Shown piece after piece: positions 1 through 11,000 of a stretch of 64,000 nt of DNA (positions within the stretch are counted from its first letter, which is position 1; the number at the start of each line of letters is the position of its first letter). The position numbers were made by a program, and so were the translations under genes. The stretch lies in the NCBI RefSeq assembly GCF_000143415.4, contig NW_003314282.1, positions 164,188 to 228,187 of the forward strand. The letters are read 5' to 3'. Source of the DNA: Selaginella moellendorffii. Its lineage: Eukaryota; Streptophyta; Lycopodiopsida; Selaginellales; Selaginellaceae. The notes beneath the pieces are model-generated. The model was given only the letters and a program-made list of their open reading frames with translations. It made no database searches and was not told the DNA's origin.

Positions 1-1553
1 AATTTAGTTAATCATACTGCTTGATGGGCTTTAAAGCTTTAGATATATGATTTTGATATTGTTTATTGCTCAAGGAGTTTTATAGCTAATGCTGATGCCC
101 TTTCTCAAGCTCTTCTTCCTTCTTCACTCTTTTATCATATTTTAGATAAGCCTTTTATTTCGGTATTTGTGAATTTTCTAGACAAGGATTTTGTGCCATC
201 GGTGGTTGTTATACTTAATATTCAGTGTTCACAAGATGCAAAGCAAGATCTACTTTCTCTTAATAAGGTTTGTGAGGTTTAAAAGATTGAGCCATGGATT
301 TGAAGGCTTTAAAAATGGTTTAAGAATCATGCATCACTTGCTAATGACTTGTTATCCCGGCATTTATATTTTCAATATCGCCTTGAAGACAACTTTCTTT
401 ATTTTATGGGGATAGATCTTGATAATCATTTATGGCTAATGGTGTCTTCAATCTTTATTCTATAGTTTCTTTATGCTTACTATGATTCTTCTGTTTTATA
501 TGGGCATATGGGACATTGTCATATAACTAAGAAATTATGTAGGTATTTCTATTGGCCAGAGATGCGGTGTGATGTTATCTTGTATATGCGTAGTTGCCTT
601 TGGTGCCAAGTTCGTAATACTCCCCTTCGTGCTGCAAAAAGTCAATTGGAGTCAATTGTAATTTCCCATCCATTTGAGTTGTTGGCATTTGATCTTATGG
701 GACCTTTTCCACGATCGACTATTAGCAATGAATATGTTATTATTGCTTCTGACTACTTGACTCATTGGGTGGAAGTTGGTGCTCTTGCTAGCACCTTTGC
801 AACTATTGTTGGATACTTCCTCTTCAATTGAGTGGTGTTCTAGCATTCTTGTCTGGAGCGGATTCTTTCAGATATGGTTGAGGCATTTCATGTTTTGACG
901 TCTTGATTGGGGATACGCCACACTTTCACGAGTTCTTATCATCCACAATCAAACGGTTTGGTGGAATGGCTTGTTCGGACATTCAAAGGGATAATCGCGA
1001 ATTACATGAACTTTCAACATTCAGATTGGGATGGTTATTTGCCATCTTTTCAATATGCATATGTCACAGGGGTGCAGAGTTCTATTGGTGTTTCACCATA
1101 TAAACTTCTATATGGTCATGATCCAATATTACCAATGGAGCTAGGTTTACCTTCACGATTGCCACGAGCTGCTAATGCTAGATCGTAGGATCAGTATTTG
1201 ACAAGAATTCTTCCACTTATCCAAGCAGAGTCTTAGATAGTGTACAAGTGGGATAACAATGGACCTACAACTCCCATCATTGTCCACCTATAGAGTACAA
1301 AGTGGATGATTTGGTGTTAATCTGTTTTCCCCATCTTACGATACATGGTTTATCTAAAGGGCTCCTTGCTTAGTGGAAAGGATCGTATCGAGTGTTGTGG
1401 CAAGTTGGACCACAAGTTTATGAGGTTTAGCATGACATCCAGTAAGATGATCCTCCAGAAATTATGCATGTGCAATGGTTGGAACACTTCGCATAAAGGG
1501 ATCATGAACAATTAATACCACCTATAGATCTACTGATGCCTCCTCATGATATT
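1..1553 (+). mobile_element. Ty3/gypsy retrotransposon remnant (element A), 3' half of pol, truncated by window edge
   Basis: Reading in the plus direction, bases 1-120 give the end of an RNase H domain (the ADALSQ motif), followed by an integrase zinc-binding region and core, then a C-terminal region resembling the one at 24606-24850. Many stops and frameshifts interrupt it, so it is non-functional. The order RNase H then integrase is that of Ty3/gypsy. The 5' part lies outside the window. A solo LTR from another family (1554-2769) splits its 3' end, and its own LTR remnant is at about 2830-3008. It belongs to the same family as the fragments at 22445-23145 and 24606-25027. Confidence 0.8.
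508..1188 (+). pseudogene. Integrase of gypsy element A (broken)
   Basis: Two reading frames (508-831 and 907-1188) together cover a retroviral-type integrase. The first has the HHCC-like zinc-binding segment (YWPEMRCDV, then CLWCQ) and the first catalytic aspartate in LAFDLMGPFP. The second has the YHPQSNGLVE segment, which supplies the catalytic glutamate, and the NxxxxxxTGVSPYKLLYG-like tail. About 75 bases between them contain stops and a frame change, which removes a clean second catalytic aspartate. Integrase would insert element cDNA into the host genome; this copy cannot make an intact enzyme. The family is clear from motif order; the exact clade is not. Confidence 0.8.
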
Positions 1554-2769
1554 TGTGAGACACAAAATCCTTAGGCCCCAAAGGGGAGCCAAAAGGGTGC
1601 CACGTGGTAGTGGTTGAGGCAAAATCCAAATGAGTGTAATACATTTGGACTAAAAGTTTTGACTCGAAAAGTTGAGAGCAAGAGTGGAACTCCCAACAAA
1701 ATGCTCAAGGAACAAGCACAAAACGAGCTATAAGTGAGTCTCTAAAAGAGGGACACAAGAGCCAACACATGACATGTGGAAGTGTCTGAGATAGAGTTTA
1801 AGATGGACTTGAGATGGAGTCTGAGATAGACCCAAGATGGAACCGAGACCAAGATCGAGACCGAGTCCGAGACCGAGACCGAGTCCGAGTCCGAGATCAA
1901 GACCGAATACTAATACAGGTTATACCCATGTGTTGGGTGATGAAATAACCACTAGGAAGTCCAAGGCTAGAGTGAATATAGACTGACAAGTGGGGTAGCT
2001 TGGTGAAGTGTTTAAGAGCCGGCTCTAGTTCCCTCGGGAGATCGAATGGTCGATACTCCTAGTCCAAGCATGGGTGGCACTACCTACTTGGATACTTAGC
2101 ATGGCTGAACGAAACTTCACTTTAAGCCCATGGCTAGAGCACCCAAAGGTAGAAGGTGGGGAGAGTACCCTTGATACTTGCATAGCACATGGTGTTCCAA
2201 AATGTTGTCCTAAAGTCCCAGACTATGGAAAGGGAGAGGAATAATCCTCTAGTGTAGTGACCAAGGATACAGTCATGTGGTGAGGAAGTCCCAAAAGACA
2301 GTGGGACTTAGTGGTCGGGCCTGTGAGCCTTGTCCCAGTGGCAGTGTTGGCAAACATAGCCATAGACAGAAAAGGGACTTGGTGGGGACTATAAAAGGGA
2401 TATTGGGGAAGGTTGTGCTTTATATTTACAAGCATCCTAAGGGTGCTAAGGAGTGGATTTGGGATGACCACTCATGGATGGATGGCCCAGTCTTTGAGAG
2501 ACAATACTGTGATGCCAGTGGTGTTGGACCATTGTATGGCAAAGGTGAATGAGCATGATTTTAGTATAACAAGCTGATATGTCGGTAGTACCTTTAGGTG
2601 TTGATCATGGGATTAGACACATGGAGCATTTAGACCAAATGCAAAGCTTGAGTGGCAAGGATGCCATTCCTGAAGCTAGCAAGCCCTAAATTTGGAATAG
2701 GACTCATGAAGGTTGTGTCGGAGGTGTGGTTAAGTGATTAAAATAAAATGGAAAATTTAGTCACTTACA
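1554..2769. mobile_element. Solo LTR A (TG...CA) with perfect 5-bp target site duplication
   Basis: The 1216-bp block starts TGTGAGACAC and ends CACTTACA. It is flanked by ATATT on both sides (1549-1553 and 2770-2774), and the sequence outside continues the gypsy element A reading, so the insertion point is unambiguous. No internal retroviral region is present, so this is a solo LTR. Related copies are at 18631-20066 (opposite orientation) and 23146-24605. It contains a degenerate hexamer array of GAGTCC/GAGACC type (about 1795-1905) and a TATAAAAG box near 2390, which suggests, without proving, that the plus strand is the sense strand. It lacks the approximately 130-bp G-tract-bearing segment found in the other two copies. 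Confidence 0.85.
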
Positions 2770-3008
2770 ATATTCTACCAAATCCCGGCCCATCTATAAG
2801 AGAACCCTAATGGTCTTTCATTATTCCGATGATGTGGGGTCCAAGTGTGCGGCTACGATCTTATATACTAATATTAGCGTAGTGGGATTTTAGTAGTTGT
2901 TAGATTGGTTTCAATCTGGACCACTTGCTCTTGTATATAAGCTAATATTTTTGGGCTAATTGATATGCACATTTTCTGTATTCCTTTTCCATATTCCATG
3001 CACTCACA
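2770..3008 (+). repeat. 3' end and LTR remnant of gypsy element A
   Basis: Bases 2770-2829 match the segment just before the LTR at 24879. The LTR itself starts TGATGTG at 2830 and ends near CACTCACA (3008). It aligns along its length with 24879-25027, including a TATATAA box (GTATATAAGC at about 2935). The end is uncertain by two or three bases because both copies share CC after CACA. The 5' LTR is outside the window, so a target duplication cannot be tested. Confidence 0.65.
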
Positions 3009-4019
3009 CCACAATAAAAATCATATATAGTTTTTCTTGAAAACCTAGAGTATTATTTTTATTAAAAACTATACAAGAACACTTTACTATAAACTAAATA
3101 ATAAAATATATCTAAAGCCAGATATAGTAAAACTACAGTTTTATCATATTTGAAGTCTTATTCATTTAGCTTGCTATGAAGTTCTATCAAATGTGCATTG
3201 TAGTGCATGCTCTGCAGTGCTAGTAGCACTAATAGTCATACACTTCAAAAAGGTTTGTGATACTATGCAGCTCTAATCTCAAGATCTTGGATGTGGTTTT
3301 TGGGGTTGTTGCCAATACTCCAAACTTGGCAAGCTTGAATGTTTGGGAATTTTCTCCAAGGAATGGATGCTTGCATTGTGCACCTGAAGGATAACTTGAT
3401 CAATCTGGCTCTCCATAGTCCATGCATGCTTGACAAATGATGTGAGAGACTGCAAGAAATGATGCTTGCTGAAGAGTGGGATTATCCTATAGCATTTTGA
3501 AGCACACACCCATATTGTGCAGCTCTGGTTGTTGAGTTTTGGAGTCCTTGACCAAGACATCAGCCCTCTCTAGCTAAGTTAACAAACAAGTTAACATCTA
3601 ACCCTATTCTCAAGATATTGCTCAGCATTCATTAGGTTCAAATGCTTGAGGTGCATTTTGACTATAAGGTGGTGGTGCACCCAGAGACAGAGTCCCATAC
3701 TGCCATATAACCAAAAAATGGCATGTGTTGTTTGTCCTGATACTATTCTATGTGGTGATTTGAAAGTCAATTCTAAATTCTCTTTTAATTTAATTAATCC
3801 TTTTGTGAGCCTTAGATTTTCCGAAGACTTTTATTTAGTGCAAAAAGTTTAGCTTTTGATCACAAGAGACTTTTCTGACATACTGCCTAGGGAGACTCTT
3901 GTACCTTGGAGGCTCTAGTAGACATCTCTCTCCTAGAGACAAATCCAAAGGCATTCTTTAGGAATTCTTGGCAAATGTGCAAATGTGCAGTGCTTGAGTA
4001 AAAGGCTAAAGATTCACTT
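3009..4019. repeat. Segmental duplication, copy 1 left part (partner 32400-33348)
   Basis: From about 3140 to 4019 this non-genic stretch aligns with 32400-33348, with many substitutions and a few indels. The shared landmark phrases include GCATGCTCTGCAG and GGAGACAAATCCAAAGGCATTC. No convincing protein is encoded: short frames exist in both copies but neither is open throughout. Together with 7412-11255 it forms one duplicated unit carrying a PPR gene; its counterpart runs from 32400 to 36390. Bases 3009-3140 are AT-rich with no recognisable feature. Confidence 0.7.
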
Positions 4020-4131
4020 TGAAATGAACAAGAGAGTGAACTCTAGGCCAACCTCCCAATCCTTAAGGCATTATGGCCTTAAATCCCACAGGTTGTAAAA
4101 TATTCTTGGAATATTCCTGTGATTTATGTCA
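4020..4131 (-). repeat. Element M 3' LTR
   Basis: This 112-bp repeat begins TGAAATGAAC and ends TTATGTCA on the plus strand. It is the downstream LTR because the element reads on the minus strand. It shares the core GGCATTATGGCCTTAAATCC and the ATATTCTTGGAATATTC palindrome-like segment with the other LTR at 7314-7411. The adjacent complement of 4132-4144 is a purine-rich tract suitable as polypurine tract. Confidence 0.75.
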
Positions 4132-4779
4132 TTCACCCCTCCCTCATGACCCAGCTATGAACAATAGCTTTGAGAAGCTAAACAAGCCTCACATGAAAGG
4201 CAAAGCAATATAACCATGGAGAAAAGATGTGCAAACGACAATACTAACATCATAATAAATGGCCATGAAGAAAAAAAAGCAATACAACTTTCTCTCATGA
4301 CAACATGGTTATGGAAATAAGAGAATGAGAATAAACAAATGGCTCAAATCATATAGCAATATGGCTATAGAACTCAATTCTCCCTTCCCTAGGACTGTCA
4401 TCAAAGTTATAACTAAAACTTAGAAACACTCTCTTCACATCATTCTCAGTTTCCCATATAGCCTCATCTATAGAATAACCATTCTACTGAACTAACAACT
4501 CCTTAGTTGTTTTTCAGTGTGTTTTCACCAATCTTTGAGCAAGAATATTGGCCGAACCAGCCTTCTTAGCATGAATCTCTAGAACCTGAATGATGGACTA
4601 ATCCACGACATCACCAGAGTGTAAACATGTTTTGAGCTTGCTCACATGGAATATTGGATGAATCTTCAAACTAGTTGGCAAATCTAAAGTGTATGTAAGA
4701 TCCCTCACACACTATAAAATTGTTCAAGACCCATAAAACAATGGAGACAACTTAGCACTACAACTTCCTTTCAGAGACC

Positions 4780-6260
4780 ATTATGCATCCGACAACTTAA
4801 GGAAAATTTTCTCACCAACTTTGTACTCTTGATGATGATGATGCTCATCAGCCAATCTTTTGTCTTGATCTTGAGCTTGTCTCATATTCAACTTTGCCAA
4901 CTCAAACTTATCTTGCATATACTCCAGGAAATCATAAGCATGCGGTACCCGAACCAAAGCTAAACTCAAACTCACGGGAGACTTAGGCTCATAGCCATAC
5001 ATTGCCATAAAGGGAGACATGCCAATAGCCAATCGATGAGTGCTATTGTGAGCAAATTGAAGCAAAGGCAAGTATTTCTCTTATACTCCCTATCGAGATA
5101 AGTTTCCCATAAAAGACCTCAATATATCTTTTAATAGCTAATTCATGTGCTCTATTTGCCCATTTGATTGTGGATGCTCACCACTACTATGCTCAACTTA
5201 GTCTCTAGCTTCTCAAAGATTGTTTACCAAAACTTGGATATAAACTTAGGATCCCGATCATTCACAATATCATCCAACAAACCATAGAGATTAAATAACT
5301 AGTCTACAAAAAACTAAGCAAGTTCATAAGCTTTTATCATTGTCTCCACAAAGAAGAAGTGAGCCATCTTCATCAAACGATCCACAACAACCCAAATAGC
5401 ATCATTTCTTTAAAAAGTTTTGGGCAAACTAGTAATAAAATCCATTGAGATGCTATCTTATTTATGCTTGGGTACATGTAAAGGATGATAGAGGCCAACA
5501 AGCTTCTAATGATCAACTTTGACCACTTGGCAAGTCAAACAACTATATATGTACTTCTCAACATCTGATTTCATCCTAGGCCAAAAGAAATACCTCTTCA
5601 CTAACATATACATTCTCAGTACTCTTGGATGCCCAACACTTGGCACATCATAACACTTAACTAAAATCCATTTGATGAATTTGTCAATATAAGGAAACCA
5701 CCACATGTCCCTTCTTCACTAGGATTCTATCTTGTATCTCGAATGACGCAAACTTGTCACCCTTCAAATTTGTAGAAGCATCCCTCAATAAAACCTTCGC
5801 ACAAATATCATTGATAAAGGAGTCGAAGTCAACAAACTCCTTAAGCTCATTCAAGAGATCATTGGATAGCTTTACGAATAAGATAGAATTGATCATCGTG
5901 GATAATGCATCAACTATCTTATTGTCACTTCTATGCTTGTATTGGATCTTAACAGACATTTCCTATAGAAACTCTTGCCAACAAGTAAGGTGGCCTCAAA
6001 GATCCTTTTGTTGACTGAAATACTAAAGAAACTGATAGTTTGAATCCATATAGAAGTCCAATTCATATAGATAATGTCACCATTCCTTCACAGTAGCAAT
6101 CATAGTATACAACTCTTTGTCATGAATAGGCTAATTCCGTTGTGTGGCATCAAACTTATGGCTCATATACACAAGAGGATGCTCAACTTGAAGCAAGATG
6201 GCTCTAATAACAATATTATTTGCATCTGTCTCAACTATAAGAGGCTAGGAGTGAAAAATC
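4780..6260 (-). pseudogene. RNase H-integrase remnant of element M
   Basis: Reading leftwards, 6250-5700 encodes RNase H segments (VETDANNIVIRAILLQ, HDKELYTMI, then KIQYKHRSDNKIVDALS). From 5706 to 5506 there is an integrase zinc-binding domain with GHP, YFFWPRM and CLTCQ, and 5071-4781 gives the integrase C-terminal segment (AHNSTHRLAIGMSPFMAMYGYEP). Stops break the chain, and the catalytic-core stretch between 5500 and 5080 is only partly readable. Reverse transcriptase is absent, which separates this copy from a merely mutated element. Confidence 0.75.
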
Positions 6261-6299
6261 CACTATAACAAATACTTGAGTTTTATCTATGATGGATCC

Positions 6300-7292
6300 C
6301 ACCACATTCATATTTAGAATTCATTAACCCCTTCAAGATAATCTTTGCCTTAATATCTAGTCTTATGATAATGAAAACAATTACCCTCTACCTTGTCCTT
6401 CTTTTGTTGGTCCAAATGATATCTTTTGGCCTCATTACCATCTCCACTCTTCAAGCCACGACGAAACAATGGCTATTTCTTCCCCGAAGATGAAGTATTG
6501 GTGGGTTGGTTATCACATTGACTACCCTATAGACCATCCTATTGACTATAGTTGACCAAATTGATTGACAGTTTGGGTTAAAAGATCTGAGCCTTAGTGA
6601 TATGAACGTTGTTGGAAAATCCTTCTTGACCTTTTATTACATATCTACTAAGCTCAAACCTTTGATAAAACATTGCACCTTTAGTAGTTTATTATAAGTG
6701 CCTATGAGACTAAAGCAAATATCACGAAACTTGCGGGCATACGCATCCAAAAACAAAGTCCTTTGTTGGATCTCTAACAATTGATTCACGAGATCAACCT
6801 CTTCAAACTTCTTGACAAATAAAGCACGGAAAACCCTTGTCAAATTAGTCCAAGAAGTTAGCTTTGGATTAACTTTGATGTAGTTCTTTCACCACGAAGA
6901 AGCATGGTTTATAAGCTTTGTTACAAAAAAATTAATCTTCACCTTATCTTCACAAGGATTGTGAAATCAACAACTTTCCCACAATTCTAACTAATAATCA
7001 ACTTTTGATTATCACAAACATTTGGTGATGACTTCCATTCCATGATACCATAATCCTTGGCATGCATGACGTACCAATGGTAATCACAAACATGAGATTG
7101 ATTCAACCCTTGAGGGTCTATGCGAAGCAAGAAATCCCTAATGAGATTAATAGAATTCTTAACCTCCTTTTTGTTGCTATGAATCTCAAAAATCTAGCGT
7201 CTTTGTTGCACAATAACATTATCAAGAGTCTCTTCCTCATCATCGTTAACACCGTACTCCTTATTAGGATCAATATTTTGCTCTCCCACCAT
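6300..7292 (-). pseudogene. gag remnant of element M
   Basis: Translation from an ATG at 7292 on the minus strand gives an acidic N-terminal stretch, then the capsid-like segment at 6843-6637 with an FxxxYxxLLKVQCFIKGL-like motif typical of plant Retrotrans_gag domains, then a basic Lys-rich region and a damaged zinc knuckle (C-x2-Y-x-K near 6380). Stops and frame changes break it several times. Gag would form the virus-like particle in the cytoplasm. Assignment rests on position next to the 5' LTR and on these motifs. Confidence 0.6.
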
Positions 7293-7313
7293 CCCCAGTT
7301 GCTCCAATATTAA

Positions 7314-7411
7314 TGAAACGAATAAAAGAACATACCCTAGGCCAAAGGCATTATGGCCTTAAATCCCACAAACTATAGAATATTCTTGGAGTATTTTTGT
7401 GGTTTGTATCA
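7314..7411 (-). repeat. Element M 5' LTR
   Basis: This 98-bp repeat begins TGAAACG and ends TTTGTATCA on the plus strand, directly followed by the CACTT target duplication. It is about 14 bp shorter than its partner because of small deletions near CTAGGCC. No initiator-methionine-type primer binding site is obvious inside it; the first internal bases are TTAATATTGGAGC in the element's direction. Confidence 0.75.
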
Positions 7412-7416
7412 CACTT

Positions 7417-8032
7417 AAACTTTGCAAGTTGCAGTGTTCCTGTATTGCAAGCTTGTATACCAAGAGGATATTCTGGGAATATTTTATGGCCCAAAGGGAT
7501 TTAGGGCTCGAATGTTCACCATGAATCTTACATAAGAACATAGGGAGAAAAATATATGAAAAACTCATCACTATATCTTGACTTTGCTTGTGCACACTCT
7601 TGTTTTTCTATGGCTTCAATCTTATATGGTCTTGGCCTTGACCTGACTGCATCCTAACTATTGAATTTCCATATAAAAATTCTTGCTAATGTTTTGTAAT
7701 ATTCTTTAGTACCCAATTTATTATCTGGGTTGTTGAAATTTCTCAATCTCCTTTTAGCTTTATTATTTGTTTGCTGCTACTCAATGCCTTTGCACAAGCA
7801 AGCATTGCTTTGATCTAGCGCCTTAAATATCTAATGCATCCAACACTTCAATCATCCTAAACATTATAAAAGGGATTGCAATTAAGAGGTTTATTTTCCT
7901 CTTCATTATTGGCCTCATGGCTAGCAACCTAGGATCAAGAGGGCTTCAATACCATGAAAGCGGAGAGCAGGGAGGAAAGAATCATATATAGGTATATATA
8001 CATTGCCTTGTGGGTACAACAAAAATGTCATC
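7417..8032. other. Non-coding flank downstream of PPR gene 1 (duplicated at 33349-33775)
   Basis: This stretch follows element M and continues the segmental duplication shared with 33349-33775. Landmarks such as GAGAAAAATATATGAAAAACTCATCA occur in both. Bases 7620-7860 have no counterpart of full length in copy 2. No gene is visible. The part next to the PPR stop codon probably holds its 3' untranslated region. Confidence 0.5.
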
Positions 8033-11000
8033 TTAATTTTTACGAAATTTGAAATTTTTGCCAAAACTCATGTAAATGTTAGACATAAGATCGTAAGCCG
8101 CTGAGTTCTCTGGATCCAACACCACCAGTGCCTCAAACGCAATCCTCCCATGCTTCACGTCCCTCCACTTGTGACAAGCCCCAAGCAGCACCATCCAAGC
8201 CATGCCACTCCTTGGTCTCGACTCCACCACCTCCAGTGCTTCCTCAAGCATCCTCGCTCGTCCCAGCAGATCCACCATGCAAACATAGTGCTCCTCGCTG
8301 GGCTTCACTCCATACCTGGACTCCATCGCTGCGAAGACACTCCTTCCTTTCTCGACAAGCCCCGCTCGGCTACAAACCGTAAGCACGCTCACGAAAGTCA
8401 CGTGATTTGGTCCAAGGCCTTCATCGACCATAGCTCCAAATCTCTCAAACACCACCTTGGTATCGCCCACGCGACTGTATCCTGCTATCAGCGACGTCCA
8501 AGTTACCACGTCCCAGCTTCCTTGGCGAGAATCAAACACTAGCTGGGCTTCCTCGGTTCTCCCACACTTGCCATAAAAGTCCACCAGGCACGTCGCGAGA
8601 ACTCCATCGCCCTCCAAGCCACGCCTGTAAATCTCCGAGTGGATCTCTTTCCCAGCTTGGAGAGACACAACCCTGGCACAAGCGGTGAGAGCAGCGGCCA
8701 GAGTTTGAGCGTCGGGGGTGTAATTCTTGTCGACCAGTTTGTAGAGCTCCAGTGCTATGTCGCCTTCTCCATCGTCGGCGTATCCCAGCATGAGCGTGCT
8801 CCACAAAACCAGGCCCAGATCTGGCATAGTGTCGAAAACTCGCCGAGCATCGCCCATGCTTCCACACTTGACGTAAAAGTCGATCAAGCTGCTAGCGACG
8901 AAGGTGTTTTTCAAGTCACCGGGACACTTTGCTGCTGCCTCCGAGTGTACCGCCATTCCTTTCTCGAGAGCTGCTAACTTGACAAAATTTCGATCGACTT
9001 GAATGCCATCTTCTTTCTCGGCCAGACCAATGCAGGCTTTCAGTGCTGCTACGATCGCTCGAGTGTCCGGGACACAGCCTTGTGGTCGCAAACCAGTAAA
9101 AGCCTCCAGTGCCAGAGCTTCTTCACCGTTTCGAGCGTAGCCAAGCACGAGTGACGTCCAAGAGACCAAGTGTTGTGGCGCAGCTCCTCCCAGGAAGACT
9201 CTCCGAGCCTCCTCCATGCTACCACAGTGCGCGTACATGTCGATCAAAGAGCTTGCCACGAAAACGTTCGAGTCGCAGCAGCACTTAACAGCCTGAGAGT
9301 GAACATCTCTTCCTCGCTCGAGAGCTGCAAACTTCTTCTTGCCATGGTTCCCAAGTTCTCGTTCTTTCCCGGCCAAGCCCGTGCATGCCTTCAAAGCCGC
9401 GACGAACGTCAACCAGTTCGGCACAGATCCTTGTGATTGCATCTCTCCAACCAAGTCCAGAGCTACTCCTTCCTCTCCATTCTCTGCGTGGCCGAGAGTC
9501 AGAGCAGTCCAGAGAACTACATCTCGACGGTGCCTTGGTATTCTGTCAAAAACCCTGCGAGCTTCCACCATGCTCCAACACTTCGCATACAAATCCACCA
9601 GAGAGCTCGCCACGAACACGTCCGTTTCCAAACCACGCTCGGCAACTTCAGCGTGGAGAACTGCTGCTACTTCCAACGATTTTCGCTTGACAAGCTTGCC
9701 ATATATCTCGGTGCCTTCCTCTCTCGCTGCTTTCCCGGCACAGGCCTTCAACGCCGCAACGTAAGTCCGACAATCTGGTGTGCACCTTCGAGAATTCATG
9801 CACCGGAATAACTCGAGAGCAATCTCTTCCTCTCCATTGTCAGCATAGCCCAGCACCAAAGCCGTCCACAACACCGAGTCGTGCGAGACGATCCTGTCGA
9901 AAACTTTGCGAGCATCGAGCAAGCTCCCACATCTTGCATACATCTCCACCAGCGAGCTCGCCAGGAAAACATCCGCGTCGTAGTAAAACTGCGACACAGC
10001 CATCGCGTGAATGGCCATTCCCTTCTCCAAGCTTTGCGTCTTCACAACCTTTCCATCTATCTTCTGCCCGGTTTCCATCGCAGCCAGAGCAATGCAAGCT
10101 TTTACCACCGCCACGAGAGCCTGTCCGTTCGGAGAGCATCGCTGGAGTTGCATGCGTTGGAACAGCTCGAGGGCCAGCTCTGGCTCGCGGTTCTCGGAGT
10201 ATCCCGCGATCAAAGTTGTCCACGACACAACATCCGGGCGCTGGATCCTCTCAAACACCTGGCGAGCGTCTTCGAGGCTTCCACACTTGAGAAACATATC
10301 GAGCGCTGCGTTTGCCACGAATATATCTTTGTCGGAGGAGCCACTCTCCACAGCCTGTACGTAAACCTCTCTTCCTTTTTCCAGAGCCGCCACCTTGACG
10401 AGCTTTTCTTGGCTCAGGAGCTTAAACTCTTCTTTCGCTGCTAGACTTGTGCACGCCCTGATAGCCGCAACGAAAGTTCGACAGTCCGGATCGCAGCCTT
10501 TGGATTTCATGGTGGCAAACAAGCTCAAAGCCACTTCGCCCTGACCATTCTCCGCATAACCAAGTATCAAAACCGTCCAGGAGACCAAACTGTGGCTCGG
10601 CATCCTCTGGAAGACCTGGAAGGCGTCAACCAGGCTCCCACACTTGGCATATACACTGATGAGCGTGTTTGGAAGCTTGATATCCAAGTCCTGGCATCCA
10701 CCAAAACTGTCGACTTCCCTGTGAATTTCCCTGGCTTTCTCGAGCGATGCAAACCTTACCAAAACCTTGCCACTGGGACCATGAGCTTCTCTTGCTTCCT
10801 CCCTGGAAGCCAAGCAACTGCAAGCCTTTAGAGCAGCGACATAAGAGAGACAATTGGGAGAACATCCTTCTGGCCTCATCCTGGAGAAGAGATCGAGCGC
10901 GAGCTCTCCTTGATCGTTGTCGGCATAGCCCAGCACGAGTGCGTTCCAAGGGACCACATCGTCGTGCGGGAGTTTGTCGAAGATCTTGCGAGCGTCCGCG

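Larger units (their letters stand above)
4020..7411 (-). mobile_element. Ty3/gypsy element with very short LTRs (element M), internally deleted
   Basis: The element is bounded by CACTT duplications (4015-4019 and 7412-7416). The paralogous segment near 33348 reads straight through this point, so it is a natural empty site. Terminal repeats are only about 112 bp (4020-4131) and 98 bp (7314-7411), start TGAAA and end TCA. On the minus strand the order is gag (7292 to about 6300), RNase H, then integrase. The protease and reverse transcriptase expected between gag and RNase H are missing. A purine tract lies beside the 3' LTR (complement of 4132-4144). Stops throughout show it is dead. Confidence 0.8.

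Noticed and set aside
3279-3560. Minus-strand frame in the duplicated segment
   Set aside because: The paralogous sequence at 32570-32860 does not keep the frame.
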